This document shows, one piece after another, positions 35,334-44,974 of a DNA stretch of 64,000 nucleotides; positions within the stretch are counted from its first letter, which is position 1, and each line of letters starts with the position of its first letter. Both the position numbers and the translations under genes were made by a program. Source of the DNA: Phyllobacterium sp. 21LDTY02-6 (lineage in GTDB: Bacteria > Pseudomonadota > Alphaproteobacteria > Rhizobiales > Rhizobiaceae); assembly GCF_023554255.2 (NCBI RefSeq), contig NZ_JAMJWD020000007.1, positions 1 through 64,000 of the forward strand, in the 5' to 3' direction. Below the pieces are notes generated by a model. It was not told the DNA's origin. It saw only the letters and a program-made list of their open reading frames with translations, and did no database searches.

Positions 35334-38333
35334 ATGTCGGACAAAATGCTAATCGACGCCTCCCACCAGGAGGAAACACGGGTTGTCGTGGTTCGCGGCA
35401 ATCGAATTGAAGAGTTTGATTTCGAATCTGAACACAAGAAACAAATCAAAGGCAATATCTACCTGGCGCGGGTCACGCGCGTCGAGCCGTCGCTCCAGGC
35501 GGCCTTCGTAGAATATGGCGGCAATCGCCATGGCTTTCTGGCGTTCAGCGAAATTCACCCCGATTACTACCAGATCCCGGTTGCTGACCGGCAGGCGCTG
35601 ATCGAGGCGGAAGCCGCGGCGGCCAGCCAGGAAGAGGATCACGAGGACGGCGAGCCGAGAACGCGCGAGCGCAGCGGCGACCGCGACAAGCGCAATCGGC
35701 GCCGCGGACGGCGTGGATCGCGCCAGGGCGACGAATCGACGAAGCTCGAAGCCTCCGACGAGGAAGGCGCAGCCAATGTCGAAGGCGAGGAAGCCGCGAC
35801 CGGCGCCGATGCTGGTAACGATATTGGCAGCGAAAACACTGACAACGACAATCCGTCCGGCGACGACAATGGCGGCAGCCAGTCCATGGCGGCGGCCATC
35901 GATGCCGATGTGGTTTCCGAGGCAGTCTCGCTCGACCAGGACGACGAGACGGACGAGGACGACGCCAAGGCCCCTGCCCGCAAGCCTTCCCGCGCAAGAA
36001 AGAGCCGTTCCAACGACAGGGACGACGACGCGCAGGACGAACTCGACGAGGTCGAATCCGTCGGGGCGGAAGATGCGATGGAGGAAGTTCCGACGCATCA
36101 GCGTTTCCAGCGCCGCCACTACAATATCCAGGACGTGATCAAGCGCCGGCAGATATTGCTGGTACAGGTGGTCAAGGAAGAGCGCGGCAACAAGGGCGCG
36201 GCTCTCACCACCTATCTTTCGCTTGCCGGACGGTATTCCGTGCTCATGCCCAATACGGCGCGCGGCGGCGGCATTTCCCGCAAGATCACCAATGTCCAGG
36301 ACCGCAAGCGGCTGAAGGACATCGTCAAGGATCTCGAAGTGCCGAAAGGCATGGGGGTGATCCTGCGTACCGCCGGCGCCAACCGGACCAAGCCGGAGGT
36401 CAAGCGCGACTATGAATATCTGATGCGCCTGTGGGAGAACGTCCGCAATCTGACGCTCTCATCGACCGCGCCGACCCTCGTCTACGAGGAAGGCAGCCTC
36501 ATCAAGCGCTCCATCCGCGACCTCTACAACAAGGATATCACCGAGATCCAGGTTGCCGGCGAGAACGGATATCGCGAGGCCAAGGATTTCATGCGCATGC
36601 TCATGCCGAGCCATGCGAAGGTGGTGCAGCCCTATCGCGACATGACGCCGATCTTCGCCCGCAACGGCATCGAGGCGCAGCTCGACCGCATGCTGCAGCC
36701 GCAGGTGACGCTCAAATCCGGCGGCTACATCATCATCAACCAGACCGAAGCGCTGGTTGCCATCGACGTCAATTCCGGCCGCTCGACCCGCGAACATTCG
36801 ATCGAGGACACGGCGCTGCAGACCAATCTCGAAGCAGCGGAGGAAATCGCCCGCCAGCTGCGCCTGCGCGATCTCGCCGGGCTGATCGTCATCGACTTCA
36901 TCGACATGGAGGAGAACAGGAACAACCGCGCCGTCGAGAAGCGGATGAAGGAATGCCTGAAGGACGATCGCGCCCGCATCCAGGTCGGCCGCATCTCGCA
37001 TTTCGGCCTGCTGGAAATGTCGCGCCAGCGCATCCGGGCCAGCGTGCTCGAAAGCACGACGCAGGTCTGCTCCGTCTGCGGCGGCACCGGCCATGTCCGT
37101 TCCGCCTCGTCCATCGCGCTGCATGTGATGCGGTCGATCGAGGAATATCTGCTGCGCCATTCGCAGAACAACATCATCGTGCGCACGACCGTGCCGACGG
37201 CGCTTTACGTTCTGAACCACAAGCGCCAGAACCTCGCCGATCTGGAGGCCCGCTTCGGCCTGACGATCAGCATCGAGGCCGATGACAGCGTCGGCGCGCA
37301 GCATTTCGCCATCGACAAGGGTTCGGTGGCGCTTGGTCCCATCGTGCCGCTGCAGGATACGCTCCCCGTCGGCATTTCCGATGATTACGACGATAATGAT
37401 CCGATCGTCGAAGAGATCGACGACGAGGCCGACGACGTTTCGGCGGAAGCGCCTAAGACCATCGATGGCGACGACAGCCGCAAGCGCAAGCGCAAGCGGC
37501 GGCGGCGCGGCGGCCGCGACCGGCAGGAGAATGCCGGTGCCGAACAGCGCCAGCCTGCCGTGCGTGAAGACATTGCCGAGGGCGAAGGCGAAGGCGAGGC
37601 TCCGGGCGAGGACGCCGCTGCGGCCGCGGCACGCGAGGAAGAATATCGCAAGAAGCGCCGGCGTGGTCGGCGCGGCGGCCGCAAGAACAAGCGCTTCGAC
37701 GACGAGAGCGCGGCAAAGGCAGTGCCCGATGCGGAACCGGTCTTCGTGACCATTCCCCTGCCCGATTTCGCCAAGGCGAAACAGGCCGGCGTCACCGATG
37801 TGATCGCCGAGGCACCGGTCGCGCCGCAGGAAGCCGCGCCGCAGGAGGCCGGGCCGCAGGCAGCTGCGCCTCTGGTCGAAGCCGAAGCTGAGGTCGAAGC
37901 ACCCAAGGCCCGCAAGGCGCCGGCCAAGCGCAAGTCGCGGGCAAAGGCTGCGGCAGAACCCGCCGATACCGTCGCTGCCGATGCCGTGGTTGCGGACAGC
38001 GTGGCCGAGGAGAGCGTAGCTCCCGCGGCGGAGGAAGCACCGGCGAAGCCAAAGCGTGCTCCGCGCAAATCGACCAAGAAGGCAGCCCCTGAGGCGAGCG
38101 AAGCCGAAGCGACCAGCGCTCCCGCCGAGGTGACGGAAACCGCCGCCCCGGCGCCAGAAACGCCGGAAGCCGAGACTCCGGAAGCCGAGACTCCGGCAGT
38201 TGAGACGCCAGCAGCCGAGACGCCGGCGGAACCGGCCGAGCCGGCAAAGCCTGTCGTCACATCGACGAGCAAGGCCGCCGAGGGCGCACCGGCGCCGAAG
38301 CGCGGCTGGTGGCAGAAGAAGGGCTTCTTCTGA
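35334..38333 (+). CDS. rne: ribonuclease E
   Basis: Endoribonuclease that starts mRNA decay and matures rRNA and tRNA. 999 residues. The S1 domain (GNIYLARVTRVEPSLQAAFV...) is split by a ~155-residue acidic/arginine-rich insert (residues ~95-250) and resumes at RRQILLVQVVKEERGNKGA, an alphaproteobacterial hallmark. The catalytic DNase I-like region carries the two metal aspartates (VAIDVNSGRST near residue 477, IVIDFIDM near 518), and the zinc-link CSVCGGTGH near 580 holds the tetramer. Beyond ~680 comes a disordered degradosome scaffold with Arg-rich blocks (RKRKRKRRRRGGRDR) and a TPEAE repeat, ending KRGWWQKKGFF. GGGGAGA supports the ATG at 35334. Confidence 0.96.
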   Translation: MSDKMLIDASHQEETRVVVVRGNRIEEFDFESEHKKQIKGNIYLARVTRVEPSLQAAFVEYGGNRHGFLAFSEIHPDYYQIPVADRQALIEAEAAAASQEEDHEDGEPRTRERSGDRDKRNRRRGRRGSRQGDESTKLEASDEEGAANVEGEEAATGADAGNDIGSENTDNDNPSGDDNGGSQSMAAAIDADVVSEAVSLDQDDETDEDDAKAPARKPSRARKSRSNDRDDDAQDELDEVESVGAEDAMEEVPTHQRFQRRHYNIQDVIKRRQILLVQVVKEERGNKGAALTTYLSLAGRYSVLMPNTARGGGISRKITNVQDRKRLKDIVKDLEVPKGMGVILRTAGANRTKPEVKRDYEYLMRLWENVRNLTLSSTAPTLVYEEGSLIKRSIRDLYNKDITEIQVAGENGYREAKDFMRMLMPSHAKVVQPYRDMTPIFARNGIEAQLDRMLQPQVTLKSGGYIIINQTEALVAIDVNSGRSTREHSIEDTALQTNLEAAEEIARQLRLRDLAGLIVIDFIDMEENRNNRAVEKRMKECLKDDRARIQVGRISHFGLLEMSRQRIRASVLESTTQVCSVCGGTGHVRSASSIALHVMRSIEEYLLRHSQNNIIVRTTVPTALYVLNHKRQNLADLEARFGLTISIEADDSVGAQHFAIDKGSVALGPIVPLQDTLPVGISDDYDDNDPIVEEIDDEADDVSAEAPKTIDGDDSRKRKRKRRRRGGRDRQENAGAEQRQPAVREDIAEGEGEGEAPGEDAAAAAAREEEYRKKRRRGRRGGRKNKRFDDESAAKAVPDAEPVFVTIPLPDFAKAKQAGVTDVIAEAPVAPQEAAPQEAGPQAAAPLVEAEAEVEAPKARKAPAKRKSRAKAAAEPADTVAADAVVADSVAEESVAPAAEEAPAKPKRAPRKSTKKAAPEASEAEATSAPAEVTETAAPAPETPEAETPEAETPAVETPAAETPAEPAEPAKPVVTSTSKAAEGAPAPKRGWWQKKGFF
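38160..38234 (+). repeat. 15-bp tandem repeat in the rne 3' region
   Basis: Five in-frame 15-bp units starting at 38160, 38175, 38190, 38205 and 38220 encode TPEAE, TPEAE, TPAVE, TPAAE and TPAEP in the disordered RNase E tail. The first two units differ by a single base. Confidence 0.85.
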
Positions 38334-38360
38334 GAGCTTCCAGACCGCTGATTCCTGAAG

Positions 38361-38386
38361 AAACCGGCAGCGATGCCGGTTTTTTC
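38361..38386 (+). terminator. intrinsic terminator of rne
   Basis: AAACCGGC (38361-38368) pairs perfectly with GCCGGTTT (38375-38382) around a 6-nt loop, running into TTTTTTCTTT. It lies 27 bp after the rne stop codon. Confidence 0.9.
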
Positions 38387-38503
38387 TTTATCGGACGCCC
38401 GGAATCCTGACGCGAATTTGCCCGATTCATACGATTTTCACGAATTAGGGAGTGTCATTGTTGCTCCCTTTCATTCGTGGTTCGATTTGGTTAGGTATAG
38501 GCG

Positions 38504-39904
38504 ATGGTCACTCCTCTGAAAGCCGCAACGTCGCGATCCCTGGCAGCGTTTGCACGCGCCGCAATCGTCACACTGGCCGCCGCTTCCGTCAGCCTGCTGC
38601 CGGTCAACACCGCCATGGCGCAGTCGCGAAGCGTGCCCATCGTGCGCGATGCGGAGATCGAGGCGCTCGTCAGCGACTATGCGGCGCCGGTCATCAAGGC
38701 GGCGGGATTGAGCCGGCGGGCGATCAAGGTCGTCCTCGTCAACAGCAACAGCTTCAATGCCTTCGTCGACGGCCGGCGCATCTTCATCAATACCGGCGCC
38801 CTACTGCAGGCCGAGACGCCCAACGAGATCATCGGCGTGCTGGCCCATGAGACCGGGCACCTTGCCGGCGGCCATCAATTCAAGCTGCGCGAACAATTGG
38901 CGGCGGCGCGGACGATGGCGATCGTCGCCGGTCTCCTCGGCATCGGTGCGGTCGTTGCCGGCGCGGCGAGCAAGCAGGGAGGCCTGGCGCAGGCTGGTTC
39001 CGGCCTCGCCGTCGGCGGCCCGGAAGCTGCGATGCGCAATCTGCTGAACTATCAGCGCACCGAGGAAATGGCGGCGGATCGCTCGGCGATCACCTATCTT
39101 GCCAGCACGGGCCAGTCGGCGAAGGGCATGCTGACGACGTTCGAGCGCTTCTCCAACGCGCTGGCGCTGACCGGGACGCGGGTCGATCCCTACCGGATAA
39201 GCCATCCGATGCCGCGCGAGCGTATCGCGAACCTCGAGAACCTGGCCCGCGCCAGCCCCTATTTCGACAAGACCGACAGCCCGGCCCTGCAGCGGCGGCA
39301 CGATCTCATGCGCGGCAAGATCGCCGCCTATACGGGCGGCGGCGCGAGCGTCATCCAGTCGTTCCGCAAGGATCCGCGCAACATCGGCGCACGCTATGGC
39401 GACGCCATCGCCACCTATCTCAACGGCTCGTCGCAATCGGCGCTCGCCAAGATCGGCGCCTTGATCAAGGAAGACCCAAAGAACCCGTATTTCTACGAGA
39501 TCCGCGGCGAAATCCTGATGAAGATGAACAAGGTTGCGGATGCGGCGAAGGCATTCCAGAAGGCCGGCAGCCTCGATCCGCGCAAATCCGCCCTCATCCG
39601 CATGAATTACGGCCGTACGCTGATGCTGACGGGTTCGAAGGACAACCTCAAGACCGCCATTGCCGAACTCAAGGCGAGCATCGCGCGCGAGCGTGAATAT
39701 TCGACGGGCTACGGCTATCTGGCGCAGGCCTATGGCCAGCTCGGCGAGATGGCGCATTCGGATCTGGCAAGCGCCGAGGAGAAATATTATTCGGGCAAGA
39801 TCCAGGAGGCACAAATCTTCGCCACGCGCGCGCAACGTGGCTTGCCAAAGGGCTCGCCCGAGTGGATACAGGCGCAAGACATCATCAATACCAAGCGGAA
39901 ATGA
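38504..39904 (+). CDS. periplasmic M48 family metalloprotease with TPR repeats (BepA-like)
   Basis: A 466-residue secreted zinc protease/chaperone for outer-membrane protein quality control. Signal peptide residues 1-~39 ending AMA|QS; zinc motif HETGH in GVLAHETGHLAGGH near residue 114 with the third ligand in the downstream EEMAADRSAI helix; TPR-like helices from ~330 to the end (KNPYFYEIRGEILMKMNKVADAAKAFQKAG). The layout matches E. coli BepA. The ATG at 38504 is the only one that precedes the signal peptide. The DsbA-like gene follows by 40 bp and may share its transcript. Confidence 0.92.
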   Translation: MVTPLKAATSRSLAAFARAAIVTLAAASVSLLPVNTAMAQSRSVPIVRDAEIEALVSDYAAPVIKAAGLSRRAIKVVLVNSNSFNAFVDGRRIFINTGALLQAETPNEIIGVLAHETGHLAGGHQFKLREQLAAARTMAIVAGLLGIGAVVAGAASKQGGLAQAGSGLAVGGPEAAMRNLLNYQRTEEMAADRSAITYLASTGQSAKGMLTTFERFSNALALTGTRVDPYRISHPMPRERIANLENLARASPYFDKTDSPALQRRHDLMRGKIAAYTGGGASVIQSFRKDPRNIGARYGDAIATYLNGSSQSALAKIGALIKEDPKNPYFYEIRGEILMKMNKVADAAKAFQKAGSLDPRKSALIRMNYGRTLMLTGSKDNLKTAIAELKASIAREREYSTGYGYLAQAYGQLGEMAHSDLASAEEKYYSGKIQEAQIFATRAQRGLPKGSPEWIQAQDIINTKRK

Positions 39905-39944
39905 AACGAGTCTCACTCGTTCCTGAGCGAAAAAGGAAAGTTCC

Positions 39945-40754
39945 ATGAGCAAGACCGCCCTGATCGGAGCCGCGGCCGGCATTATCGGCATCGCCGCTCT
40001 CGGAGCCGGTTACCAGGCCGGCCGCACGACAGCGGTGTCAGCGCCCGCAGCGCCCGTACCGGCGGCCGCACAGGCGCAGGCGGCGGCGCCTGCCATCGAC
40101 AAGAGCGAGATCGAGGGCATCGTCCGCAACTACCTCATCAACAATCCGGAAGTGATGATCGAGGTGCAGACGGCGCTGACCGAGAAGCAGGAGGCCGCGC
40201 AGCTCGCCGCTTCGACCGAGATCATCGACAAGAACAAGGACCAGATATTCCAGTCGCCGATGGATGCCGTCTTCGGCAATCCGCAGGGCGACGTTACCAT
40301 CGTCGAGTTCTTCGATTACAATTGCGGCTATTGCAAGCGCGCCCTGCCCGACATGGACGCCCTGTTGAAGAGCGATCCGAAGCTGCGCTTCGTCATGAAG
40401 GAATTCCCGATCCTCGGTCCGGATTCGACCCGGGCGCACCTCGTCGCCAAGGCGTTCAAGACGGCAATGCCCGACAAATACCTCGAATTCCACCGCGCCC
40501 TGCTTGGCAGCGAGGGCCGCGCCACCGAGGAGACGGCGATGGCCGTTGCGGTGAAGCTCGGCGCCGACGAAAAGCAATTGCGCGAAATCATGCAGAAGCC
40601 GGAAATCGCCGGCGCCTTCCGCACCAATTTCGAGCTGGCCAGCAGCCTCAACATCACCGGCACGCCCTCCTACATCATCGGCAGCGAGGTGGTTCCGGGA
40701 GCCATGGGCGCGGACGTCCTGGCGGAGAAAATCAGCCATATTCGCAACAAATAA
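39945..40754 (+). CDS. DsbA-family thiol:disulfide oxidoreductase, membrane anchored
   Basis: A 269-residue periplasmic thioredoxin-fold protein of the Com1/ScsC-like DsbA group. An uncleaved or lipoprotein-free hydrophobic anchor (residues ~5-25) is followed by an Ala/Pro linker, a helical segment (IVRNYLINNPEVMIEVQTAL) typical of the trimerising ScsC-like stalk, and the thioredoxin domain with active site CGYC (DYNCGYCKRALPD) and cis-Pro loop TGTPSYIIG. It probably oxidises or isomerises exported proteins. AAAGGAAAG supports the ATG at 39945. Confidence 0.92.
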   Translation: MSKTALIGAAAGIIGIAALGAGYQAGRTTAVSAPAAPVPAAAQAQAAAPAIDKSEIEGIVRNYLINNPEVMIEVQTALTEKQEAAQLAASTEIIDKNKDQIFQSPMDAVFGNPQGDVTIVEFFDYNCGYCKRALPDMDALLKSDPKLRFVMKEFPILGPDSTRAHLVAKAFKTAMPDKYLEFHRALLGSEGRATEETAMAVAVKLGADEKQLREIMQKPEIAGAFRTNFELASSLNITGTPSYIIGSEVVPGAMGADVLAEKISHIRNK

Positions 40755-40862
40755 TTGTTGCTACGTGCCAAAACGCGTTGTGGACAAGCGATATGCCATA
40801 TTTGCAGGCTTTTCGCTTGCCGATAAGGCGTCTATATGGGACCAGCATTCCTACAGGACATC

Positions 40863-41306
40863 ATGAAACAGCTCGTCTTTATCCTCAATGGACCCAACCT
40901 CAACATGCTCGGCAAGCGTGAGCCCGGTATCTATGGCGGCGATACGCTGGAAGACATCGAGGCGCTCTGCCGTGCCGAGGCGGAGGCGCTGGGCGTGGAT
41001 ATCGAGTTTCGCCAGTCCAATCACGAGGGCGACCTCGTGGAATGGGTGCAGGAGGCCGGCGGGCGCAAGGCGCTCGTCCTGATCAACCCGGCCGCCTATA
41101 CCCATACATCGATCGCGCTTCACGACGCCTTGCGGGCCGCTGCGGTCACCGTCGTCGAGGTTCACATCTCCAACATTCACGCGCGCGAGCCATTCCGGCA
41201 CCATTCCTATGTTTCCTCTTTGGCCAAAGGGGTGATATGTGGCTTCGGTATCGAAGGCTACGCGATGGGCTTGCGCGCACTGGTAAAGTCGGCACAGGCG
41301 CAATGA
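40863..41306 (+). CDS. aroQ: 3-dehydroquinate dehydratase, type II
   Basis: Third enzyme of the shikimate pathway (3-dehydroquinate to 3-dehydroshikimate). 147 residues: LNGPNLNMLGKREPGIYG with the catalytic loop Arg and Tyr, RQSNHEGDLVEWVQEA, LINPAAYTHTSIAL and VEVHISNIHAREPFRHHSYVS are the family signatures. The ATG at 40863 (AGGA just upstream) gives the usual start. It precedes accB by 35 bp in an aroQ-accB-accC arrangement common in proteobacteria. Confidence 0.96.
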   Translation: MKQLVFILNGPNLNMLGKREPGIYGGDTLEDIEALCRAEAEALGVDIEFRQSNHEGDLVEWVQEAGGRKALVLINPAAYTHTSIALHDALRAAAVTVVEVHISNIHAREPFRHHSYVSSLAKGVICGFGIEGYAMGLRALVKSAQAQ

Positions 41307-41341
41307 CGCCGCTGCCAAAGTAACAAGGGGCTTGAAAAAGC

Positions 41342-41812
41342 ATGGCAACCAAAACCAACGGGATCGACAAGGTCATGATCCGCGACCTCGCGGAAATCCT
41401 GAACGATACGGATCTTACCGACATCGAGATCGAACAGGGCGACCTTCGCATTCGCGTATCTCGGCAAGTCACCGTCCAGGCTGCCGCCAGCCAGCCATAT
41501 TATGCGCAGGCCCAGGCGCCCGCTCCCGCCGCAGCCGCCGCGCCGGCCGCCCCGGCAGCGCCCGCGGTGGACATATCGAAGAATGCCGTGCCCTCGCCCA
41601 TGGTGGGCACCGTCTATCTCGCCCCGGCTCCCGGCGCCCGTGCCTTCATCGAGGTCGGCACCCAGGTCAAGGAAGGCCAGACGCTTCTCATCGTCGAAGC
41701 GATGAAGACCATGAACCAGATACCTTCGCCGCGCGCCGGCACGGTTACTTCCATTCTCGTCACCGACGGCCAGCCCGTGGAATATGGCGAGTCCCTGGTG
41801 GTGATCGAATAG
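41342..41812 (+). CDS. accB: biotin carboxyl carrier protein of acetyl-CoA carboxylase
   Basis: Carries the biotin that moves CO2 from AccC to the transcarboxylase in the first step of fatty acid synthesis. 156 residues: N-terminal helix ([22 protein letters not shown]), an Ala/Pro-rich flexible linker (residues ~50-78) and the biotinyl domain with the biotinylated lysine in [10 protein letters not shown]. Followed by accC after 16 bp. Confidence 0.96.
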   Translation: MATKTNGIDKVMIRDLAEILNDTDLTDIEIEQGDLRIRVSRQVTVQAAASQPYYAQAQAPAPAAAAAPAAPAAPAVDISKNAVPSPMVGTVYLAPAPGARAFIEVGTQVKEGQTLLIVEAMKTMNQIPSPRAGTVTSILVTDGQPVEYGESLVVIE

Positions 41813-41828
41813 GCAGATCGAGAACGTG

Positions 41829-43190
41829 ATGTTTCAGAAGATTCTCATAGCCAATCGCGGCGAAATTGCATTGCGCGTGCTGCGCGCCTGCAAGGAGCTC
41901 GGCATCCAGACCGTCGCCGTCCATTCCACGGCCGATGCCGATGCAATGCATGTGCGCCTCGCGGACGAGAGTGTCTGCATCGGGCCGCCTCCCTCGCGGG
42001 AGAGCTACCTGAACATTCACCAGATCGTCGCCGCATGCGAGATAACGGGCGCCGACGCCATTCATCCGGGCTATGGCTTCCTGTCGGAAAACGCCAAGTT
42101 CGCGGAGATTCTGGAAGCACACAACATCACCTTCATCGGCCCCACCGCTGCCCATATCAGGGTGATGGGCGACAAGATCGAGGCGAAGCGCACCGCGAAA
42201 CGGCTCGGCATCCCGGTCGTGCCCGGCTCCGATGGCGGCGTGACGGACGACAAGGAAGCCGCCCGCATCTGCGCCGAGATCGGCTATCCGGTCATCATCA
42301 AGGCCTCGGCCGGCGGCGGCGGCCGCGGCATGAAGGTGGCGATGAACGAGGAAGAACTGTCGGTCGCGCTCTCCACGGCGCGCACGGAAGCCGGCGCGGC
42401 CTTTGGCGACGACGCCGTCTATATCGAGAAATACCTGCAGAAGCCGCGGCACATCGAGGTCCAGATCATGGGCGACGGTTTCGGCAATGCGGTCCATCTC
42501 GGCGAGCGCGACTGCTCGCTGCAGCGCCGCCACCAGAAGGTCTGGGAGGAAGCCAATTCCCCGGCGCTCAATTCCGATGCCCGCGAGCGGATCGGCATGA
42601 TCTGCGCCAATGCGATGGCCGACATGGGCTATCGCGGCGCCGGCACGATCGAGTTCCTCTACGAGAATGGCGAATTCTACTTCATCGAGATGAATACGCG
42701 CCTGCAGGTGGAGCATCCGGTGACGGAGGCCATCACCGGCATCGATCTGGTGCATGAGCAGATCCGCATCGCTTCCGGCGGCGGGCTCTCGGTGCGGCAG
42801 GAGGATATCCGTTTCTCCGGCCATGCCATCGAATGCCGCATCAATGCGGAAGACCCGCGCAATTTCACGCCTTCGCCGGGTCTCATCACCCATTATCATA
42901 CGCCCGGCGGCCTCGGCATTCGTGTCGATAGCGGCGTCTATAGCGGCTACAAGATCCCGCCCTACTACGACAGCCTCATCGGCAAGCTGATCGTCCACGG
43001 GCGCAACCGCGTCGAGTGCATGATGCGCCTGCGCCGCGCGCTGGACGAGTTCGTGGTTGACGGGATCAAGACCACCTTGCCGTTGTTCCAGGACCTGATC
43101 AACAATCCGGACATCGCCAACGGGGATTACGACATTCACTGGCTCGAAAAATACCTGGCCGGCGACGCGCCCGACAACGCAGAAGAATAG
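41829..43190 (+). CDS. accC: biotin carboxylase subunit of acetyl-CoA carboxylase
   Basis: ATP-dependent carboxylation of BCCP-biotin. 453 residues: [21 protein letters not shown], the ATP-grasp glycine loop [72 protein letters not shown] and the C-terminal [10 protein letters not shown]. The frame opens with GTG-ATG; the ATG at 41829 matches homologues. Two bases separate it from aat. Confidence 0.97.
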   Translation: MFQKILIANRGEIALRVLRACKELGIQTVAVHSTADADAMHVRLADESVCIGPPPSRESYLNIHQIVAACEITGADAIHPGYGFLSENAKFAEILEAHNITFIGPTAAHIRVMGDKIEAKRTAKRLGIPVVPGSDGGVTDDKEAARICAEIGYPVIIKASAGGGGRGMKVAMNEEELSVALSTARTEAGAAFGDDAVYIEKYLQKPRHIEVQIMGDGFGNAVHLGERDCSLQRRHQKVWEEANSPALNSDARERIGMICANAMADMGYRGAGTIEFLYENGEFYFIEMNTRLQVEHPVTEAITGIDLVHEQIRIASGGGLSVRQEDIRFSGHAIECRINAEDPRNFTPSPGLITHYHTPGGLGIRVDSGVYSGYKIPPYYDSLIGKLIVHGRNRVECMMRLRRALDEFVVDGIKTTLPLFQDLINNPDIANGDYDIHWLEKYLAGDAPDNAEE

Positions 43191-43192
43191 GC

Positions 43193-43807
43193 ATGACGGG
43201 TAGCGACCCGGACGGCAATATCCATATCGACCCCGCGCTGCTGCTGCGCGCCTATGCAACCGGGGTCTTTCCCATGGCCGAGGAGGCCGACAACCCGGAA
43301 ATATTCTGGGTCCGGCCCGAAAAGCGCGGCATCATCCCGCTTGAGGCCTTTCATGTCTCGCACAGCCTGCGCAAGACCGTCAGGCGCGGCCTGTTCGATA
43401 TCCGCTACGATACGGATTTCCAGGGCGTTATCGACGGCTGCGCCAGCGGCAATGGCGACCGCGCCCGCACCTGGATCAACCAGCCCATCCGCGAGGCCTA
43501 TGGCCAATTGTTCGAACTCGGCTATTGCCACACCGTGGAAGCATGGCGCGACGGCAGGCTGGTGGGCGGGCTCTATGGCATCGCCCTCGGCTCGGCCTTC
43601 TTCGGCGAGAGCATGTTCTCGCGCGAGCGCGATGCCTCCAAGGTCTGCCTCGTCCATCTCGTCGGCCGGCTGATCGAAAAGGATTTCACCCTGCTCGATA
43701 CGCAGTTCACCACCGACCATCTCGAAAGGTTCGGCGCCGTCGAGGTGCCGCGCCGTCAATACCAGAAGATGCTGGAGACCGCCCTCGCCCAGCCGGCCAA
43801 TTTCTAG
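43193..43807 (+). CDS. aat: leucyl/phenylalanyl-tRNA--protein transferase
   Basis: Attaches Leu or Phe to N-terminal Arg/Lys, marking proteins for ClpS/ClpAP (N-end rule). 204 residues: [70 protein letters not shown] and [32 protein letters not shown] are diagnostic. It starts 2 bp after accC, hence is translationally coupled to it. Confidence 0.96.
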   Translation: MTGSDPDGNIHIDPALLLRAYATGVFPMAEEADNPEIFWVRPEKRGIIPLEAFHVSHSLRKTVRRGLFDIRYDTDFQGVIDGCASGNGDRARTWINQPIREAYGQLFELGYCHTVEAWRDGRLVGGLYGIALGSAFFGESMFSRERDASKVCLVHLVGRLIEKDFTLLDTQFTTDHLERFGAVEVPRRQYQKMLETALAQPANF

Positions 43808-43895
43808 CCGGGGCCCTATGGAATAATTTTTCTCACCGCCCTGTCGGTATTATGCTCGCTGTTTCGTCCTAGGGAAGATGCAAAGGAGAACATCG

Positions 43896-44312
43896 ATGCA
43901 AATCAATCCATACCTGAACTTTTCCGGACAATGCGAAGAAGCGATCAATTTCTACGTCAAGGTACTCGGCGGCAAGATCGATCACATCATGCGCTATGAC
44001 GAAATGCCCGACATGTACCAGATCACGCCGGAAACGGCCAAGCACGTCATGCATTCGCAGATCACGGTCGGCGGCAACGTCATCATGGCGTCCGATGCGC
44101 CGGCCCCCTACTTCCAGAAGGCGCAGGGCATGACCGTGGCGCTGAATGTCGACACGCCAGCGGAAGCGGAGCGCATCTATGCGGAATTGTCCGATGGCGC
44201 CGAAAGCATCATGATGGAGCTGGGCGAGACGGCCTGGGCATTGCGCTTTGCGATGTTCACCGACCGATATGGCACGCCCTGGCTGATCAATTGCTCAAGG
44301 CCGCAAGCCTGA
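43896..44312 (+). CDS. VOC-superfamily (PhnB/glyoxalase-like) protein
   Basis: A 138-residue single-domain protein of the PhnB-like branch of the vicinal oxygen chelate fold. MQINPYLNFSGQCEEAINFYVKVLGGKID is the standard start; ETAWALRFAMFTDRYGTPWLINC near the end is shared with PhnB homologues. The true substrate is unknown for most members. AAGGAG seven bases upstream of the ATG at 43896 is a strong ribosome site. Downstream is a hairpin array and the convergent DUF2155 gene. Confidence 0.88.
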   Translation: MQINPYLNFSGQCEEAINFYVKVLGGKIDHIMRYDEMPDMYQITPETAKHVMHSQITVGGNVIMASDAPAPYFQKAQGMTVALNVDTPAEAERIYAELSDGAESIMMELGETAWALRFAMFTDRYGTPWLINCSRPQA

Positions 44313-44326
44313 GCCGATGACCACCG

Positions 44327-44485
44327 GTGGGCAATGTGCCCGCCTCCCGTCTAATGTCAGGTGCGGGCATTCGTGCCCGCCTCCCATCCAATGTCAGGTG
44401 CGGGCACTCGTGCCCGCCGGGCATCTGTCGTCAGGTGCGGGCACTCGTGCCCGCCCCGGTCAGCTATTGTCAGGCGCGGGAACGT
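44327..44485. repeat. array of palindromic GCGGGCA-loop-TGCCCGC hairpins
   Basis: Three near-identical units with GTCAGGT before a hairpin: GCGGGCA TTCG TGCCCGC at 44363-44380, and with loop CTCG at 44400-44417 and 44437-44454. A weaker copy (GTGGGCAATGTGCCCGC) is at 44327-44343 and a truncated one (GTCAGGCGCGGGAA) at 44469-44482. Unit spacing is 37 bp. They lie between convergent genes; the last unit forms the 3' end of the DUF2155 coding sequence. No T-runs follow. Confidence 0.85.
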
Positions 44486-44894
44486 CCGATTTCTGCTTGC
44501 AGGTCTTGAGCCAGACATCATAGACCGGATGTTCGACCGCATTCAGCCCGGGGCTGTCGGCGAACATCCAGCCGGAGAATATCTTGCGTATCTTGCGGTC
44601 GAGCGTGATCTCGTCGACCTCGACGAAGGTGTCGGTCTTCGGCGCTTCCGTGTCCGGACGCGTGTAGCATACGCGCGGCGTCAGTTGCAGCGCGCCGAAT
44701 TGCACCGTTTCATCGATATAGACGTCGAAAGTCGTGATGCGGCCGGTGATCTTGTCCAGCCCGGAGAATACCGCGATCGGGTTCTTGATCTTCTCGTCGG
44801 CGGCCAGTCCGGCGCCCGCATGCGTTGCGACCATACCAGCGGCGAGGAGTGCGACGAGGCTGCTTCGCAGTGAACACATATTCGGACGTTTCAT
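44460..44894 (-). CDS. DUF2155 domain-containing exported protein
   Basis: A 144-residue secreted protein of unknown function, conserved in Rhizobiales beside aat and the NDUFA12 gene. Signal peptide residues 1-~32 (SLRSSLVALLAAGMVATHAGAGLAA|DE); the DUF2155 core follows: IAVFSGLDKITGRITTFDVYIDETVQFGALQLTPRVCYTRP-type sequence and FSGWMFADSPGLNAVEHPVYDVWLKTC, with two conserved cysteines that could form a disulfide. GGAAGCG upstream of the ATG at 44894. The last residues (PAPDNS) and stop are made of the hairpin-array sequence. Confidence 0.88.
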   Translation of the reverse strand: MKRPNMCSLRSSLVALLAAGMVATHAGAGLAADEKIKNPIAVFSGLDKITGRITTFDVYIDETVQFGALQLTPRVCYTRPDTEAPKTDTFVEVDEITLDRKIRKIFSGWMFADSPGLNAVEHPVYDVWLKTCKQKSDVPAPDNS

Positions 44895-44974
44895 TTCGCT
44901 TCCGGTTTCTCGAGCGTGCGTGGAATCGCGGCCTGCCTGTCGATAGGGTTCAATTATGGCAGAAGAAGAACCGA

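Noticed and set aside
44327-44485. CRISPR-like array
   Set aside because: The repeats are self-complementary hairpins, the 'spacers' are short and partly repeated, only three good units exist, and there are no cas genes.
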